In this document: positions 18,720-30,240 of the stretch, in pieces
How the letters are laid out: each line of letters starts with the position of its first letter
Position numbering within the stretch: position 1 is the first letter of the stretch
NCBI GenBank assembly: GCA_020186115.1
Contig: WSYJ01000150.1
Span: forward strand, 1-42,500
Length of the DNA: 42,500 nt
Source of the DNA: Histomonas meleagridis
Lineage: Eukaryota > Parabasalia > Tritrichomonadida > Dientamoebidae
Reading direction: 5' to 3'
Program-made: the position numbers and the translations under genes
The notes under the pieces: model-generated
The model's database searches: none
Told to the model about the DNA's origin: nothing
What the model saw: the letters and a program-made list of their open reading frames with translations, nothing else

Positions 18720-20681
18720 ATGATTTTTTTATGTTTTTTTGCTCTACCATTGATGGTAATTTTGGATGACTATATTCCAAGTTCAGAATTTTCAAATGAG
18801 TGGAGTGGGAAAACAATGGGGGACAATGTTTTTATTGGAACAGCAGATGGATGTTTTCATTGCATTAATATTATTACAGGGGAATTAATGTGGTCTATAA
18901 ACACTGGTGGCTCAGTATTTCGTTCGTCTGATAAAAAACAAAGTGCTTTTATACCAACAATTGATGGATTTTTATTTCGATTTATTGAAGGTTATGGATA
19001 TCGTCGTGTCCCTTTATCGATACGTGATCTTGTATTTTTTTCTCCGTATCAAACTGACACTGAAATATACTTATCTACCAAGTCTGTTCAAGTATTTTTT
19101 ATTGATTCCAATGGCAAAATAATATCAACGTTTCAATCCACCTCCACCTCGACTGGGATACCATTTAATAGAAGCTGTGTCACAGTTGCACGTGTTGATT
19201 ATATTTTAAATGTTATTACTGATAATGATAATAGCAAATTAATCAAATATTCTTCATTTGAAATTCTATCTGGAGCACCGACGAGTGGGCCTATTCATCG
19301 GGTACAACTTAAAACCACTTTTTTAGGCTCTATTACCATATCAGTTAATGATACAATAATTTCAAACTTAAAGTTAAAAGGATTTCCAATTTGTGTAATT
19401 GGCTCTTTTGACAAATTTAAGTTTCGGATGAGTTCCAACGATGAACCATTAGAGCCTGAAACGGCCACAATGGTGATCATCGAAGGGATTCAAGTTGTTG
19501 TACCCTCCGTACCACTTGATAAACTAAAGGAATCCGACGTGCTCGATGACAACATCGACTTAGGCATCATTAATGAGAAACAGCCATTCTTTGCATTTCG
19601 TTCGTTTACATTTGCAAATGGCGAATCACTTGACGACGAACAATTTCATTATGTTATCATCTCTAAGAAATTTTCGTACAATTTTTTTTCTTTAATTTGT
19701 TTTTTAACATATTCTGCGATGCGTATTATCCAATATTTAATGAAACGCTTAAAAGACACAATAGATGCGTCAATACGTATCATTGTAAATGAGAATAATC
19801 CTGAAATAGGAACATTTAATAATGCAAATTGTAGTATTGTTAAAACTAAAAATACCGATGAAATAATATTAAAAGCGTTAAGCGAAATGAACATCCCTGG
19901 AATACCTAAGATAATTGCGTATGAAATTGATGGCGATGAAACGACAATAGCTTTACAACCTGTTGTAAAATATAATTTCAAAAATTTCGATGCCCAAAAT
20001 TTCTTACGTAAAACAATCGAAACACTTTCGTCGTTGTTTAAGTATGGATATGTTCATGGATCTATACGACATGATTCATTTTTCGCAGATGTTGATGGTA
20101 ACCCATTAATTGGAGGCATCGAAAACACTGCGCATCCTTCAATCGACGAAGAAGAGCGTGCTAAAGATATATACTCGATTAAAGAAGTTTTATCTTTGTA
20201 TCCAATTAAGGATTACCTTTTGGATGACTTGTTAAGTGAAATGGGCCTTGATGATTACAGAGAACGGCCAACGCCTTCTGAAATACTAAGGCATCCGTTC
20301 TTTATCTCGGGGCTGCAAAAGCTGAACATCATTTCACACGCAAGTGAGTTTTTGCAGTCAAAAAAGGCTCGAGAAAAGCAATTGTTACAAATATTCGAAT
20401 CACAAAGTAGATACATAATCGGACTGAATTGGATGAACTTCTTGAATAAAGAGCTGGTGGATGAGGCAACAAAACATTGCGATTATTCAGGTGAATCAAT
20501 CGCAGATTTAATTAGATTCATGAGAAATAAATGGGCACATTCGCCAACGTTGCCAAAAAGTGGTAATGATAAAGCAGAGAGAGTGTCGGCTGATGAATAC
20601 TTCGCGTTCTTTCATAACTTGTATCCTAATCTGTTTTTATATTTGTATTATTTTATTGATAAATATGAGGTTTTGAATTAA
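18720..20681 (+). CDS. IRE1: IRE1-like ER-stress sensor: kinase-dead, KEN nuclease intact
   Basis: 653 residues from the ATG at 18720; the frame opens two codons earlier with a TTG. Residues 1-15 are a hydrophobic signal peptide. A PQQ-type lumenal domain (about 30-300) shows V-F-I-G-T-A-D-G-C-F-H-C-I-N and P-L-S-I-R-D-L-V-F-F-S-P, close to IRE1 lumenal sequences. A membrane span lies at about 320-340. The kinase fold (about 360-528) lacks a glycine loop. HRD is H-G-S (446-448) and DFG is replaced around 464-467, so phosphotransfer is unlikely. The KEN domain (530-650) keeps Y589, R602, N603 and H607, matching yeast Ire1 Y1043, R1056, N1057 and H1061 in identity and spacing. It probably senses unfolded protein in the ER and cuts RNA. 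TAAA signals follow the stop. Confidence 0.9.
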   Translation: MIFLCFFALPLMVILDDYIPSSEFSNEWSGKTMGDNVFIGTADGCFHCINIITGELMWSINTGGSVFRSSDKKQSAFIPTIDGFLFRFIEGYGYRRVPLSIRDLVFFSPYQTDTEIYLSTKSVQVFFIDSNGKIISTFQSTSTSTGIPFNRSCVTVARVDYILNVITDNDNSKLIKYSSFEILSGAPTSGPIHRVQLKTTFLGSITISVNDTIISNLKLKGFPICVIGSFDKFKFRMSSNDEPLEPETATMVIIEGIQVVVPSVPLDKLKESDVLDDNIDLGIINEKQPFFAFRSFTFANGESLDDEQFHYVIISKKFSYNFFSLICFLTYSAMRIIQYLMKRLKDTIDASIRIIVNENNPEIGTFNNANCSIVKTKNTDEIILKALSEMNIPGIPKIIAYEIDGDETTIALQPVVKYNFKNFDAQNFLRKTIETLSSLFKYGYVHGSIRHDSFFADVDGNPLIGGIENTAHPSIDEEERAKDIYSIKEVLSLYPIKDYLLDDLLSEMGLDDYRERPTPSEILRHPFFISGLQKLNIISHASEFLQSKKAREKQLLQIFESQSRYIIGLNWMNFLNKELVDEATKHCDYSGESIADLIRFMRNKWAHSPTLPKSGNDKAERVSADEYFAFFHNLYPNLFLYLYYFIDKYEVLN

Positions 20682-20923
20682 TAAAATAAGAATAAATATG
20701 GAATAGAAATTTAATGTTATTAATAAATATATATTATAATATTTATGGTAATTTTTTCTTTTAATATTTGGTGTTCGTACCGACTTTATTTCCATGAATA
20801 AACATATTTATGGATCAAACATAATGGTTTAGACGGTTTAGAAATCTCTGATGAAATTGGTTGCGATGCAACGCCTTCCATTTTGCGGTTTATGAGCGAT
20901 ATAGATTTGAAAGGAAAAAAAAT

Positions 20924-20990
20924 GGCGAATCTCGAATTAATTCAAATTCGCGACACTTCACTTTTATAAAAGTGACATTTTATCGAAAAA
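20924..20990. repeat. Left TIR of the MULE
   Basis: Pairs with 23140-23211 with a few mismatches and indels. It holds two direct AAAGTGACATTT copies. Confidence 0.8.
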
Positions 20991-21137
20991 GTGACATTTA
21001 ATCCACATGCCAAAATTAGCCATTAATTCGTTACGATATTATAAGGGTAGAGCATTTAAAGAAATTATAGTATTACCCGACAATTCAGCAGTTAGTTGAT
21101 TATGCATTTTTTTTCTATTATCTTCCATCATTTGGAA

Positions 21138-21139
<2 letters not shown>

Positions 21140-21174
<35 letters not shown>
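21140..21174. repeat. (AT)n microsatellite
   Basis: An uninterrupted AT dinucleotide run of about 35 bp, flanked on the left by a CTTCCA/TTGGAAG inverted repeat. Confidence 0.95.
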
Positions 21175-21175
<1 letters not shown>

Positions 21176-21244
21176 CATTAGCAAGTAATAGTATTACTCA
21201 ACAATTTTATTGTTATTAATCATCCTTTTTATATTCTCTTCCAA

Positions 21245-22620
21245 ATGATTATTTTTGTGAAATCAAAATATCACAAAAAAGTGATTTTTCATCAAGATAA
21301 AAATTTATCTTTATCTGTGGATCAAAATATTTTACAATCAATTAGAAAACATGATAAATATCTTCAAAAAAATTTTATTGATTATATTATTAATAATTTT
21401 GGCGGTTCAATTATTATATATTTAACAAAAATATATTCAAAATAATTAGTAAAAATTAATGAGACTGACTATGTTTTTGGATTATCTTGGATTTTTCCTT
21501 GGGCAGCTTCTACATTATATAGTATTAATTACAGTTGTTTTATGATAGATGCCACATTTATAGCTATAAAGCCTTATACATTGTCAATATTAATTATCAT
21601 TATAAATAATGAATCAATTCCTATAGGTTTGTCTATTTCTCCTACCGAAACATCAAATTCTTATGGGAGATTATGGAATTATTAGATAAATTGCTGTAGA
21701 AATTTTAAATTGTTTTATCAAGAACAATATATTTTTAGCAGATATTGGTTCTGCTATTAAAAAATTTATTGAGAATAATAATTCAAATATTAAATATTGC
21801 CATCGCCATTTTATAGAAAAATTTGGTTCTGCAAGTATGATTGGAAATTGGATTTCAAGAATTATTAATACTTTCAATCCACATGAATTTCAAATGATTA
21901 CTTATTATTAAAAATGTATCACAAATAATTTTGAATTCGAAAATTCAAAAAAATTTCGATAATGAAAAATTTCAAAATTTTTTAATGGTTTTGGGTGTGA
22001 AAGAATCAGATTTTATACATAATATTGATAGGTGGGCAAAATGGTTAAGACCTGGATGTCCTACCACTACTAATTCTTTAGAATCGATCCATAGTCATAT
22101 TAATTCGACAATTCCATTTAAAGGTACTTTTATAGAAAAATTAAAGAATGTAAAAAATGTATTGTGGAATAGATTTAATTCAAGAAATGAATGGCACGGC
22201 AAAAACTTAATTAAATATATAAATAAATTAAAAAAAGATGGTAGTAATGAACAAAAATTATTGGGGAATTGTACTTGTGGAGTATGAATTTTACTCCAAA
22301 TTATATCAAAATAAGCATATTCCATGTAAACATACAAATGTAGATTTCTGCAATAAATTTAAAAATTTAAAATTAGATTCTTTGGAAATTGTTGATAATG
22401 TGCTAATTATAAATATTGTAGAAACTCAGATTATCAATGAACCACTCCCTGAAAATTGGAATGATAAAAACAAAAATAATAATGGTAATACTGAAGTTAT
22501 ACGTAAAAAAAAAGCTCCAGTGGTACTAAATTCTCCAAGTTCACAATTTGCATGGGATATTATTTATTCCATCAAAAATATCATTAAAAAAAGTATGTGG
22601 AATGAAAAATGCATTCCATA
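21245..22620 (+). pseudogene. MULE transposase, decayed
   Basis: Opens at 21245. An in-frame TAA (21443-21445) is followed in the same frame by N-E-T-D-Y-V-F-G-L-S-W and the DDE strand F-M-I-D-A-T-F-I-A-I-K-P-Y. Later pieces in other frames give L-A-D-I-G-S-A-I-K-K and Y-C-H-R-H-F-I-E-K-F-G, then R-W-A-K-W-L-R-P-G at 21931-22287. N-C-T-C-G-V followed by I-P-C-K-H-T forms a SWIM zinc finger across another break (22260-22340). It ends with a lysine-rich tail. The order matches MULE transposases and the relative at 23780-25796. Several stops and shifts: inactive. Confidence 0.85.
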
Positions 22621-22825
22621 ATAAGTATTGTTATTGAAAATGGTACAAATGTAGATATTGGTAATGTCCAGCAGTTAGCTTTATGGAGAATCAAAAGTTA
22701 CATATTTGTTGGTATAGAATTTGTATAATGATTACAATAAATAAAAATAAATAAATAATAAATAAAAATAAATTAAAAAATATAAAATAATTTTTTATTC
22801 ATTGAAATATATATTTGAGATATTG

Positions 22826-23000
22826 AATCAAATGTAAAGATCAAATATTGTGTGAAAGATCAAACCTTGTAAAAGATCAAATAATGTGTGAAAGATCAAA
22901 CCTTGTAAAAGATCAAATAATGTGTAAAAGATCAAACCATGTGAAAGACCAAATAATGTGTAAAAGATCAAATTCAAATCATATATAAAAGACCAAATCA
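22826..23000. repeat. Tandem repeat inside the MULE, about 19/38-bp unit
   Basis: Alternating units AAAGATCAAATAATGTGTG and AAAGATCAAACCTTGTA repeat about eight to nine times with drift, between the transposase and the right TIR. Confidence 0.8.
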
Positions 23001-23139
23001 AGTGTGCGATGTAATGTGTTTCAGGTTGCAAAATGATAATAAATTTTGGCAGTCTAATAATTGTATCAAAACAATCATTCAGTTGATAACCATATAATAT
23101 CGATTCAAATATAATAGGTGTATTGAGACATTTAGTTAG

Positions 23140-23211
23140 TCGACTTTTTGATAAAATGTCACTTTTTAAAAGTGAAGTGTCGCGAATTCGAATTAATTCA
23201 AGATTTCCCGC
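23140..23211. repeat. Right TIR of the MULE
   Basis: Inverse of 20924-20990; its outer end reads ...AAGATTTCCCGC. Confidence 0.8.
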
Positions 23212-23339
23212 ATAAATGATTTAACATGTCAATTTAAATATTTTTGAATGCTTATCTGCTCCGGTATTCTGACAGTTGTTACGGCGCGGGAAAATGATAA
23301 TTCAATTCGTACAATGAATAATGTAAACATTGATAATTT

Positions 23340-23700
23340 ACAAACGTTGCTTTGAATTAAGTGAAGAAAATATTCAAAAACATTCTTCTCTATTTATAGA
23401 AATATCAAACGATCAAAAAATGATCCATTATCATGTAATATAGTAGTGTATATTAATTACCCAGACTCCAGCGATATATATGTAATATGTGTAATATATA
23501 TATATAGAATAATTTCATGATTCGCACTGAATAAATTTATTTTCTCATTTTAAAAAGTGACAAAAATCGACTCTTGCATAATTTATATCGAACGATAGCA
23601 GCAACAATAAGTGAAGATAGGAGCGAATTTGAATGATGGTAAATATTATCAATATTCTATTCTATTTTCGAAAAGGCGGTGTGATCTTTAATTCAAATTT
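23340..23700 (+). pseudogene. Scrap of a second tyrosine recombinase
   Basis: The DNA AACGATCAAAAAATGATCCA near 23408 matches the I-K-R-S-K-N-D coding stretch near 915 in the first element, and TTTCGAAAAGGCGGTGTG at about 23668 matches its F-R-K-G-G region. The rest has drifted, with many stops. It lies between two MULEs; no TIRs were recognised. Confidence 0.55.
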
Positions 23701-23779
23701 TGGCATCAAAGACCTCATAGATTATTTTGAATTGATGCATTGAGATGATTCTTTCAGAAAAAGTGGACCATCTAGAGGG

Positions 23780-25796
23780 ATCCCTCAGTTGCCCAGACGT
23801 CAGTTTATATTTTTTTATATGATTATTCAAAGAAGGAGTATAAAGCCAAAGAATAATTACTTTATTTTTGATATTGTAGAGGACCAAGATCGAAAAGAAA
23901 TAACGAGTACATCATTAGGAAGTACCAATGTTATGTTTCATATAATGCATCGAATTTCTCTTGCTGATGGATGGGATGTTTTTAAGCTTCTCAATTGTCT
24001 TTCTTATTTTCCTGCTGATTTTTCATCAAAGAAAGTTCATAGAACGACCAAAGATGGTTTTAACAAAGTTATTAAAATCAAAAAAGACAATGTGATTTAC
24101 TTTGAAGCTTATGTAACAAATGGACTTGAAAAGCAAGCAGTATTTCTAAAAAATTGGGTTAATTGGATTGAACGAAATGGTTTTCATTATTGTGTAAAAA
24201 AATTAAAATGGTCCCTTGAAAAAGATACTCATCATCTTTTTTTAATATTTGCAAAATATTTTACACATACTGATAAAGCACCTTGTTATATTTTTCATGC
24301 TGTTTTTATAGGATTATTCAAAAGGCCTGGAAGATATGATAAAGATCTTGCAGAAGAAACTGTAGAAGGAAAATTACAAAATATAGCAAAATCTTTACCA
24401 GGGTATGTTGAAATCGTTCTTCAAGATTATGTAGAAGGTGGATTCATTGTTGAAGATGTAGAAGTACTTCACATGAGTTTGTTCATGGGTTGAAAATAGA
24501 ATCAAACAAACTCATTATATCGAATTAGATGCATCCTTCAAGGCCACGAAGCCTTACTGTTATTGTTGCATCAATAGTATTCGGAACAATGAATCGGTTC
24601 CAATAGCTTTATCAATTGAAATGAAAGGAAATTCACATCTTTACGAAAATGTTTACTGTGGTATTGAGTCATTTGGAATTAGTTCTGAATTATTAAATTC
24701 CATTCTAATTTTGTCAAATATGGGAAAAGGAATCATAAAATTTTAAAAATAAATAAATTTTACACATTTCTTTTGTCATCGACATATTCTTGAAGTTTTT
24801 GGCAATCCAATTTTAAGGAACTGGGTACTCAGATTGCTTGAATGTGTCAAAGAAGAACAATATATACGACTTTGTCCTCAAATTTCAGAAGAAATTTCGA
24901 TTTGGTGCAGTCAATTGGAACCTGAATCAATACCAGAAAAAATTAATTTAATATATAAGATGCTTGACATCAATTCATCTCATTTACAATATAATGTAAA
25001 AAAATGGGCCTTATGGGAAAGAATCGGATTTCATGTAGGTCGCTGCACGAATCACAGTGAATCCTTTCATCATGTAATTAATTCACATTGTTTCATTCGA
25101 AATAATTTTTTGGATAGAGCGATAGGCATTACTAAAATGATAATTAAAAAATATACAAAACAAGGAGAAGTTCATGGACGAACAATAAAGGATCGATTTT
25201 GGAAATATTCGCAATTTAAATCCACAGCAATAACAAAAGGATGGGATCTTTCTAAGTATTCATTAGATCATTGTGAGTGTGGTTGGAATGATTATTATTC
25301 AAGTATCTTAGGTGTGAGATTTCCATGTATACATGATATTTTTAATAATATATTCAATAGAGCACCATCACCACCAGAGCTAATTATAGAATCTTATTCA
25401 CAAATAAATGAAGTAAAATTAATAGAAACACAAAAAATAAGAAATCTTCCGAGAATATCAAATGAAATAGATACAACAAAAATGCCATTAGAATCTAATG
25501 ATGAAGAAATTTCTCACAAGGTATCAAGCTTTGTATATGATAGTCCAAATACAAAATATGCCAAAGAAGAATTCTGGAAAGTGGTTCGCGAACTGAAGGT
25601 GATGTATAAAATTGATAAACATGATGCAATTGATATTGTTAAGAATGAGTTTGCGCAGTGGGGATTAAATAATGAGCAAACTGCTTCAATAACTAATATT
25701 GCTCATTTTAGAATTTCTTGTTGGAGTGTTGGGATTAAGTTTAAGGAAAAAAGAGATAAAAGCCAACGACAAAGTAACAGTGATACACATTCTTAA
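23780..25796 (+). pseudogene. MULE transposase, second copy, broken
   Basis: The N-terminal 230 residues (open from about 23789; first ATG 23819) lead to a frame change near 24490. The next frame carries the first catalytic Asp in I-E-L-D-A-S-F-K-A-T-K-P-Y and N-N-E-S-V-P-I-A-L-S. A second change at about 24745 gives F-C-H-R-H-I-L-E-V-F-G. The last 320 residues (24834-25796) are open, with K-K-W-A-L-W-E-R-I-G, a SWIM-type H-C-E-C-G...F-P-C-I-H-D, and a charged tail. It resembles the 21245-22620 transposase in order and motifs but is far diverged. The Asp usually near L-S-D-x-G is Asn here (L-S-N-M-G-K-G). TIRs not found. Confidence 0.8.
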
Positions 25797-26991
25797 AGTC
25801 TTTCACATATGAATAAACATCGAAGGTGAATAACAAATATTTTTGTTTCAATACATAGTTTTGAGATTTAGTAATATACTTTCGATGACAAATGCATTCA
25901 TTGCACGATAAAAAGAACAGTAAGCTCGAGGAAGATAAATAAATATTTTCATTCTAATAATATAGTATATAAAAGCTTTGAAATATTCAGATTTGGTGAT
26001 AATACAATTATCTTTGGCTCTTCAAAGCCTTGTTTTGGTCTGAAAACGAGTGACAATCAATTTTAAAACACTATGGTAGATAGTTAACTAAATCAGCGAG
26101 TATATTATTTTATTAAAAACTTTTGTGTTTAAAGCGGCGTTCATATTTAGTTCTTGGTAAACAATAAGGTTCTTTCATTATTTTCTATTAATCTTCGTGA
26201 AGTCCAATCATTTGATAAGTCCGAGAAACATGTTCTAGAAAAAATGGTTTTTGGCGCTCAATAAACCGCGAACAAACTATCAGAAAAAATATTTCAATGC
26301 ATTAATTCATAATATTCTATAAAGTCTTTGATGCCGAAATTTCAATTAAACATCACTCGTTCTTCGAAAAGATACGTTGTTTATTTCTATCATCGTAATT
26401 TGTAAACAGCCAAATCAAATGATATATGGTTTGTAGTTATAAAATAAAATTGGTGAAATTTTATCATAGAATCGTGATTTGTTACCTATTTTAAAAAATT
26501 ATATGAAATTTTGATTTCCTCTAATTTATGAATTTTATAAAAAAATGAATGATATGATAATTTTTGTAATACCTTAATTATGTACTTATTTAATTCGATT
26601 AATAATTTATAATCTATAAAATAGTTTCTGTGTAGATACATATTCTGGAAATATCCGGGGACAAAAAATACATTTTTTTGGAAGAAAACGATTCTTAATC
26701 ATTGAATTTATTCGATGCAGTTTTTTTTTCCCCCAATCAATTTTAAAATTATAGCAGGATGTTCAATTTTATATAATAAATATCTATACATATTTAATTT
26801 GCAAATGATCTTCAAAATACTGACTTGAGATACATCTATCAATTTTTTTTTTCTCATATTATTACTCACGTGTTTTCAAATTTTAAATAGATTACATTTT
26901 TCAACTTATTTGACATTCAATGTAATTATGTCGATTTTTCTCTAAATGAATGCAGAAAAATGACGTTTAAAATTTTTACCCCACCATAATT
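25797..26991. other. Noncoding AT-rich region
   Basis: About 1.2 kb with no gene, repeat or RNA signal that I can recognise. Confidence 0.5.
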
Positions 26992-27960
26992 ATGGCGCTT
27001 GTTCAGATATCAATCACGATATATCTTGCGATGAAGGGAATGTCAGCAAAAGCGATTCATACCGAAATGGAGACCATATTGGGAGAAGAATGCATTTCAT
27101 ACTCAACAGTATGTAAATACCTCAGACAAAGAAGTTTTAGTCAAACAACGTCACCTAACATTAGTGAACCGATTTTAACTATTGACGAAAATGTTGATTT
27201 GAAAAATTATGAAAATTTCAGATAAATTTTTATATGCTTCAGTAAGGCAAACCGCTAAGTTAACAGAGATTCCAAACACTACTTGATATAGGGATTTTGC
27301 TGAAAAACTTGGATATGAAAATAAACTTTTAAAGTTGGGTTCCACATTTACTTACGGAAGATATTAAAAAACAAAGAGTCACTAATTCAATCCAACTTTT
27401 ATAGACATTAGAAATTGCAAAACATAACAGTTATAAATATTTTGTGACAGGTGACGTCCTGGTTTTATTATGATGATTATTATGTTCGACAATAAATACC
27501 ACGAGGAACACCAAGAGGTACAATAAGCAAAAAGACTATTGCTCAAAAATCAGTAATGTTGACGGTTTTTCTGAATCCTCACGGTTTTATTGTTATTGAC
27601 TTTCTTTCAAATAGTGAAACATTTAATTTACAATATTATGTAAAATATATATTATCGAAACTTTCCAAAAAAAATGATACAAATCCTATATAGAACACAA
27701 GAAAAATTGCTGTACATGCTGACAATGCAAGACCGCATACGTCGAGATTCACAACTTTATATATGAACTCCAACGAGCTCAAAAGGGCACATCATCCCCC
27801 TACTCCCCAGATATAGCTTCTTCAGACTTTTTCCTTATCGAATATGTAAAAGGAAAAATGGAAAGATCTCAATATGAGAGTAGAGAAGAGGTTGAAGACA
27901 AAATGACTTCAATTTATTTTATATACTGAAAGATATTTTGCAAAGCGTTTTTAAATTTAA
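26992..27960 (+). pseudogene. Mariner-family transposase relic
   Basis: The first 77 codons (26992-27225) are the helix-turn-helix part, M-A-L-V-Q-I-S-I-T-I-Y-L-A-M-K-G-M-S-A-K. Decayed frames then give Y-F-V-T-G-D at about 27440, H-A-D-N-A-R-P-H-T-S at 27715-27745, and P-Y-S-P-D-I-A-S-S-D-F-F-L-I-E-Y-V-K-G at 27798-27855. These are the three acidic positions of mariner transposases. There are many stops. T. vaginalis is known to carry a mariner family; this is an old copy. TIRs not recognised. Confidence 0.85.
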
Positions 27961-28193
27961 TTTATTTGTGAACGTAATTATATATGATATGATAGAAATT
28001 TAAAATATTATAAATAAACAGAAATGTTATACGACCGTTTACCTCCCAGAAGGTGTCTATCCAAACAAAAGAACAAATTCATTGATTTTCTATTTATTAT
28101 GATCCGTTTATTATACATAAAAAAACCGCGCTCCAAGTTCATTTCATACGAAGTTTCTAAATAAACATACAACATTCGAATTTTTTGCTTATG

Positions 28194-28468
28194 TAATAAT
28201 GTACAATTAACTATTGCAGGACAAAATTATTCTGATGAACCTATTTCTACTTCAGTTGCTAGATTATTACAATATCAATTAGTTGCTTCTGATTTAGATG
28301 GTGGTATTCAATGTACTAAAAAATTTGAAGATTCTCCAACTATGGATAGAAATGCGTCAAATGGTACAAGATACAATAACACATTAAGTGATACTACATC
28401 AATTATGTTTAATATACAATGTAAGCGTTTACGTGGTGGTAAGTATTCGATGGGTTAGATTTAAATGG
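28194..28468 (+). pseudogene. Fragment of a Maverick capsid gene
   Basis: Closely matches 9101-9376 of copy 1 in DNA and protein (V-Q-L-T-I-A-G-Q-N-Y...Q-Y-Q-L-V-A-S-D-L-D-G-G). It is isolated: sequence on both sides is unrelated. It belongs to an older, broken Maverick, probably the one that left the polymerase downstream. Confidence 0.85.
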
Positions 28469-28569
28469 ATGATATATCCTGATCTTCCTCCATTCCGCGA
28501 TTTTTACGACCGTTAAAAACCGTTTCTCAATATGAATGCTTTGTTTAAATTTGTTCGAAATATTGCAAT

Positions 28570-29120
28570 TGATAGAATTCTTGTTCATTCATTGTTCAAT
28601 CTTTGTTTGCTCATTATTTGTTCTCATTCATTCTGGTTTGTTTTATTAATTCATTTATATTTATTCTTGCTTATTCTTGTTCATTTTTATAAATAATTCT
28701 TGTTTATTCTTCTTTGTTCATTGTTTTTTCTTGTTTATTTTTTTATATTCATTGTTTACTCTACATTATTCTTGTTTATTTCTGCTTATTCTAATTTATT
28801 CTCATATGTTCTTGTTTGATCTCATTTATTCAGATTAATTCTTTCTTTATTCTCATTTGTTCATGGTTTATTCTTATTTATTCTTTGATTATTCACATTA
28901 ATTCAGTGATTATTCTTATTATTTTATCGTTTATTCTTGTTTATTCATTGATCATTCTTATTAATTCATTGATAATTCATCATTTATTCTTATTTGTTCA
29001 TTATCTTTCTCAAATATTCATTGTTTATTCTTGTTTATTCATTAATTAATCTGTTTATTCATTATTTATTTTCATTAATTCATGTCTAATATATTTTCTC
29101 ATTGTTATTCATCGTTTATT
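28570..29120. repeat. Degenerate TTATTC/TTCATTG low-complexity tract
   Basis: About 550 bp built from loosely repeated TTTATTCTTGTTTATTCATTG-like words. The open frame at 28816-29049 is a product of this composition and not a gene. AT-rich DNA without genes continues to about 30240. Confidence 0.7.
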
Positions 29121-30240
29121 CATGTTTTATATGTTTAAGATGTTTTATCATTTTTACCCAATAATTATTAACGTCAAATATATTTTTTTATTCTTATTAA
29201 CTAAATTTCGATGTTTATTGCATATTCATGCAATATTATATCATTATTTTTTTATTGTTTATTAATGTTTAATATGTTTTTCATTATCATTATTTTTCAT
29301 GTTCATATGATTTTTTCTTTTTTATTTTTTGTTTTTGATTATTATAAATAAGTTTTATCATCGTATTGCATATTTTATTAATGTTTAATATGTTTTCTCG
29401 TTACCATTTCTCCTTTATTTATGTTCAATATTCTTTTAATTTATTTTTTATTTCATATAGGGCACTTTTTATCGTTCTGATTCATTATTTTTTTTCTTGT
29501 GTGTGTTTTTTTCTTATTCTTTCATTTCTCGTGATGTTAATGCGTTTTTTCTTTACTAATATAATTATTTTTATTATTCAATATTTTTTGATATATTTTA
29601 TTATTGACTCGTATTTCTATTTTTGATTTTTATTCAATTGTTTAATCTATATATATTGCTATACAAAAGTAAATGCCTTGCTTAATAAAAGTTAATATCT
29701 GCATTTTTGAATTGTTTATTTTTCATTATTTATTGCCTTAAAGAGTGCATTTTCATAATGAATACACAATAAAAAAAAAATTAAATTATATACAAATTAT
29801 CAAACATTAATTATAAATCCTATGTTCATCGAAAAATATCAAAAAATTAAATTTCTCGAAAAAATGTATAATAATTTGATTTTTAATTTTTGAAAGAAAT
29901 CAATGCTCAAAATAATCTCTATATCATCATAGATATTTTTATGTATTTAAAATGTTTTTGCTAAAATATATGGAAAGAAAAGGTATATTTAATTTGGTGC
30001 TCATCACACCTGTACCCCTATAGGGCAAAAAAATAATGTAGGCACAAATAATTCAAATAAAGTGATGTGTCAAATTTATTTTTATTCAATTTTTGGATAT
30101 TCACTTTTGTGAAGCAAGACACATTTTTTTACAAGCGTCACTTTTTTCCCAATTACTTTTGTAAAGCAAGAGTCTCTTTTTGATAGTATCAACATTTATT
30201 TAATCTATATAAGGGCGAAGAAAAAAAATATTTCAAAAAA
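29120..30240. other. AT-rich noncoding DNA
   Basis: Nothing recognisable. The open frame at 29366-29626 is F/I/Y-rich and composition-driven. Confidence 0.45.

Larger units (their letters stand above)
20924..23211 (+). mobile_element. MULE-type element with TIRs
   Basis: Inverted repeats at about 20924-20990 and 23140-23211 share TTCGCGACACTTCACTTTT and AAAAGTGACATTTTATC in the same inward order. They contain the palindrome TCACTTTTATAAAAGTGA (20958-20975) in the left arm. Between them is a decayed MULE transposase, an (AT)n tract and a tandem repeat. No 9-10-bp target duplication could be recognised. Confidence 0.8.

Noticed and set aside
19295-19981. Minus-strand frames opposite the IRE1-like gene
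   Set aside because: Shadows of a clearly homologous plus-strand gene.
22826-23000. CRISPR-like array
   Set aside because: Units are contiguous, drift gradually and lack unique spacers; eukaryotic tandem repeat.
22828-23031. Minus-strand frame with repeated H-T-L-F-D-L-L-Q-G-L-I-F
   Set aside because: Translation of the tandem repeat inside the MULE; not a repeat protein gene.
28816-29626. Hydrophobic open frames that look like membrane proteins
   Set aside because: Composition-driven in T-rich low-complexity DNA; not conserved elsewhere in the window.
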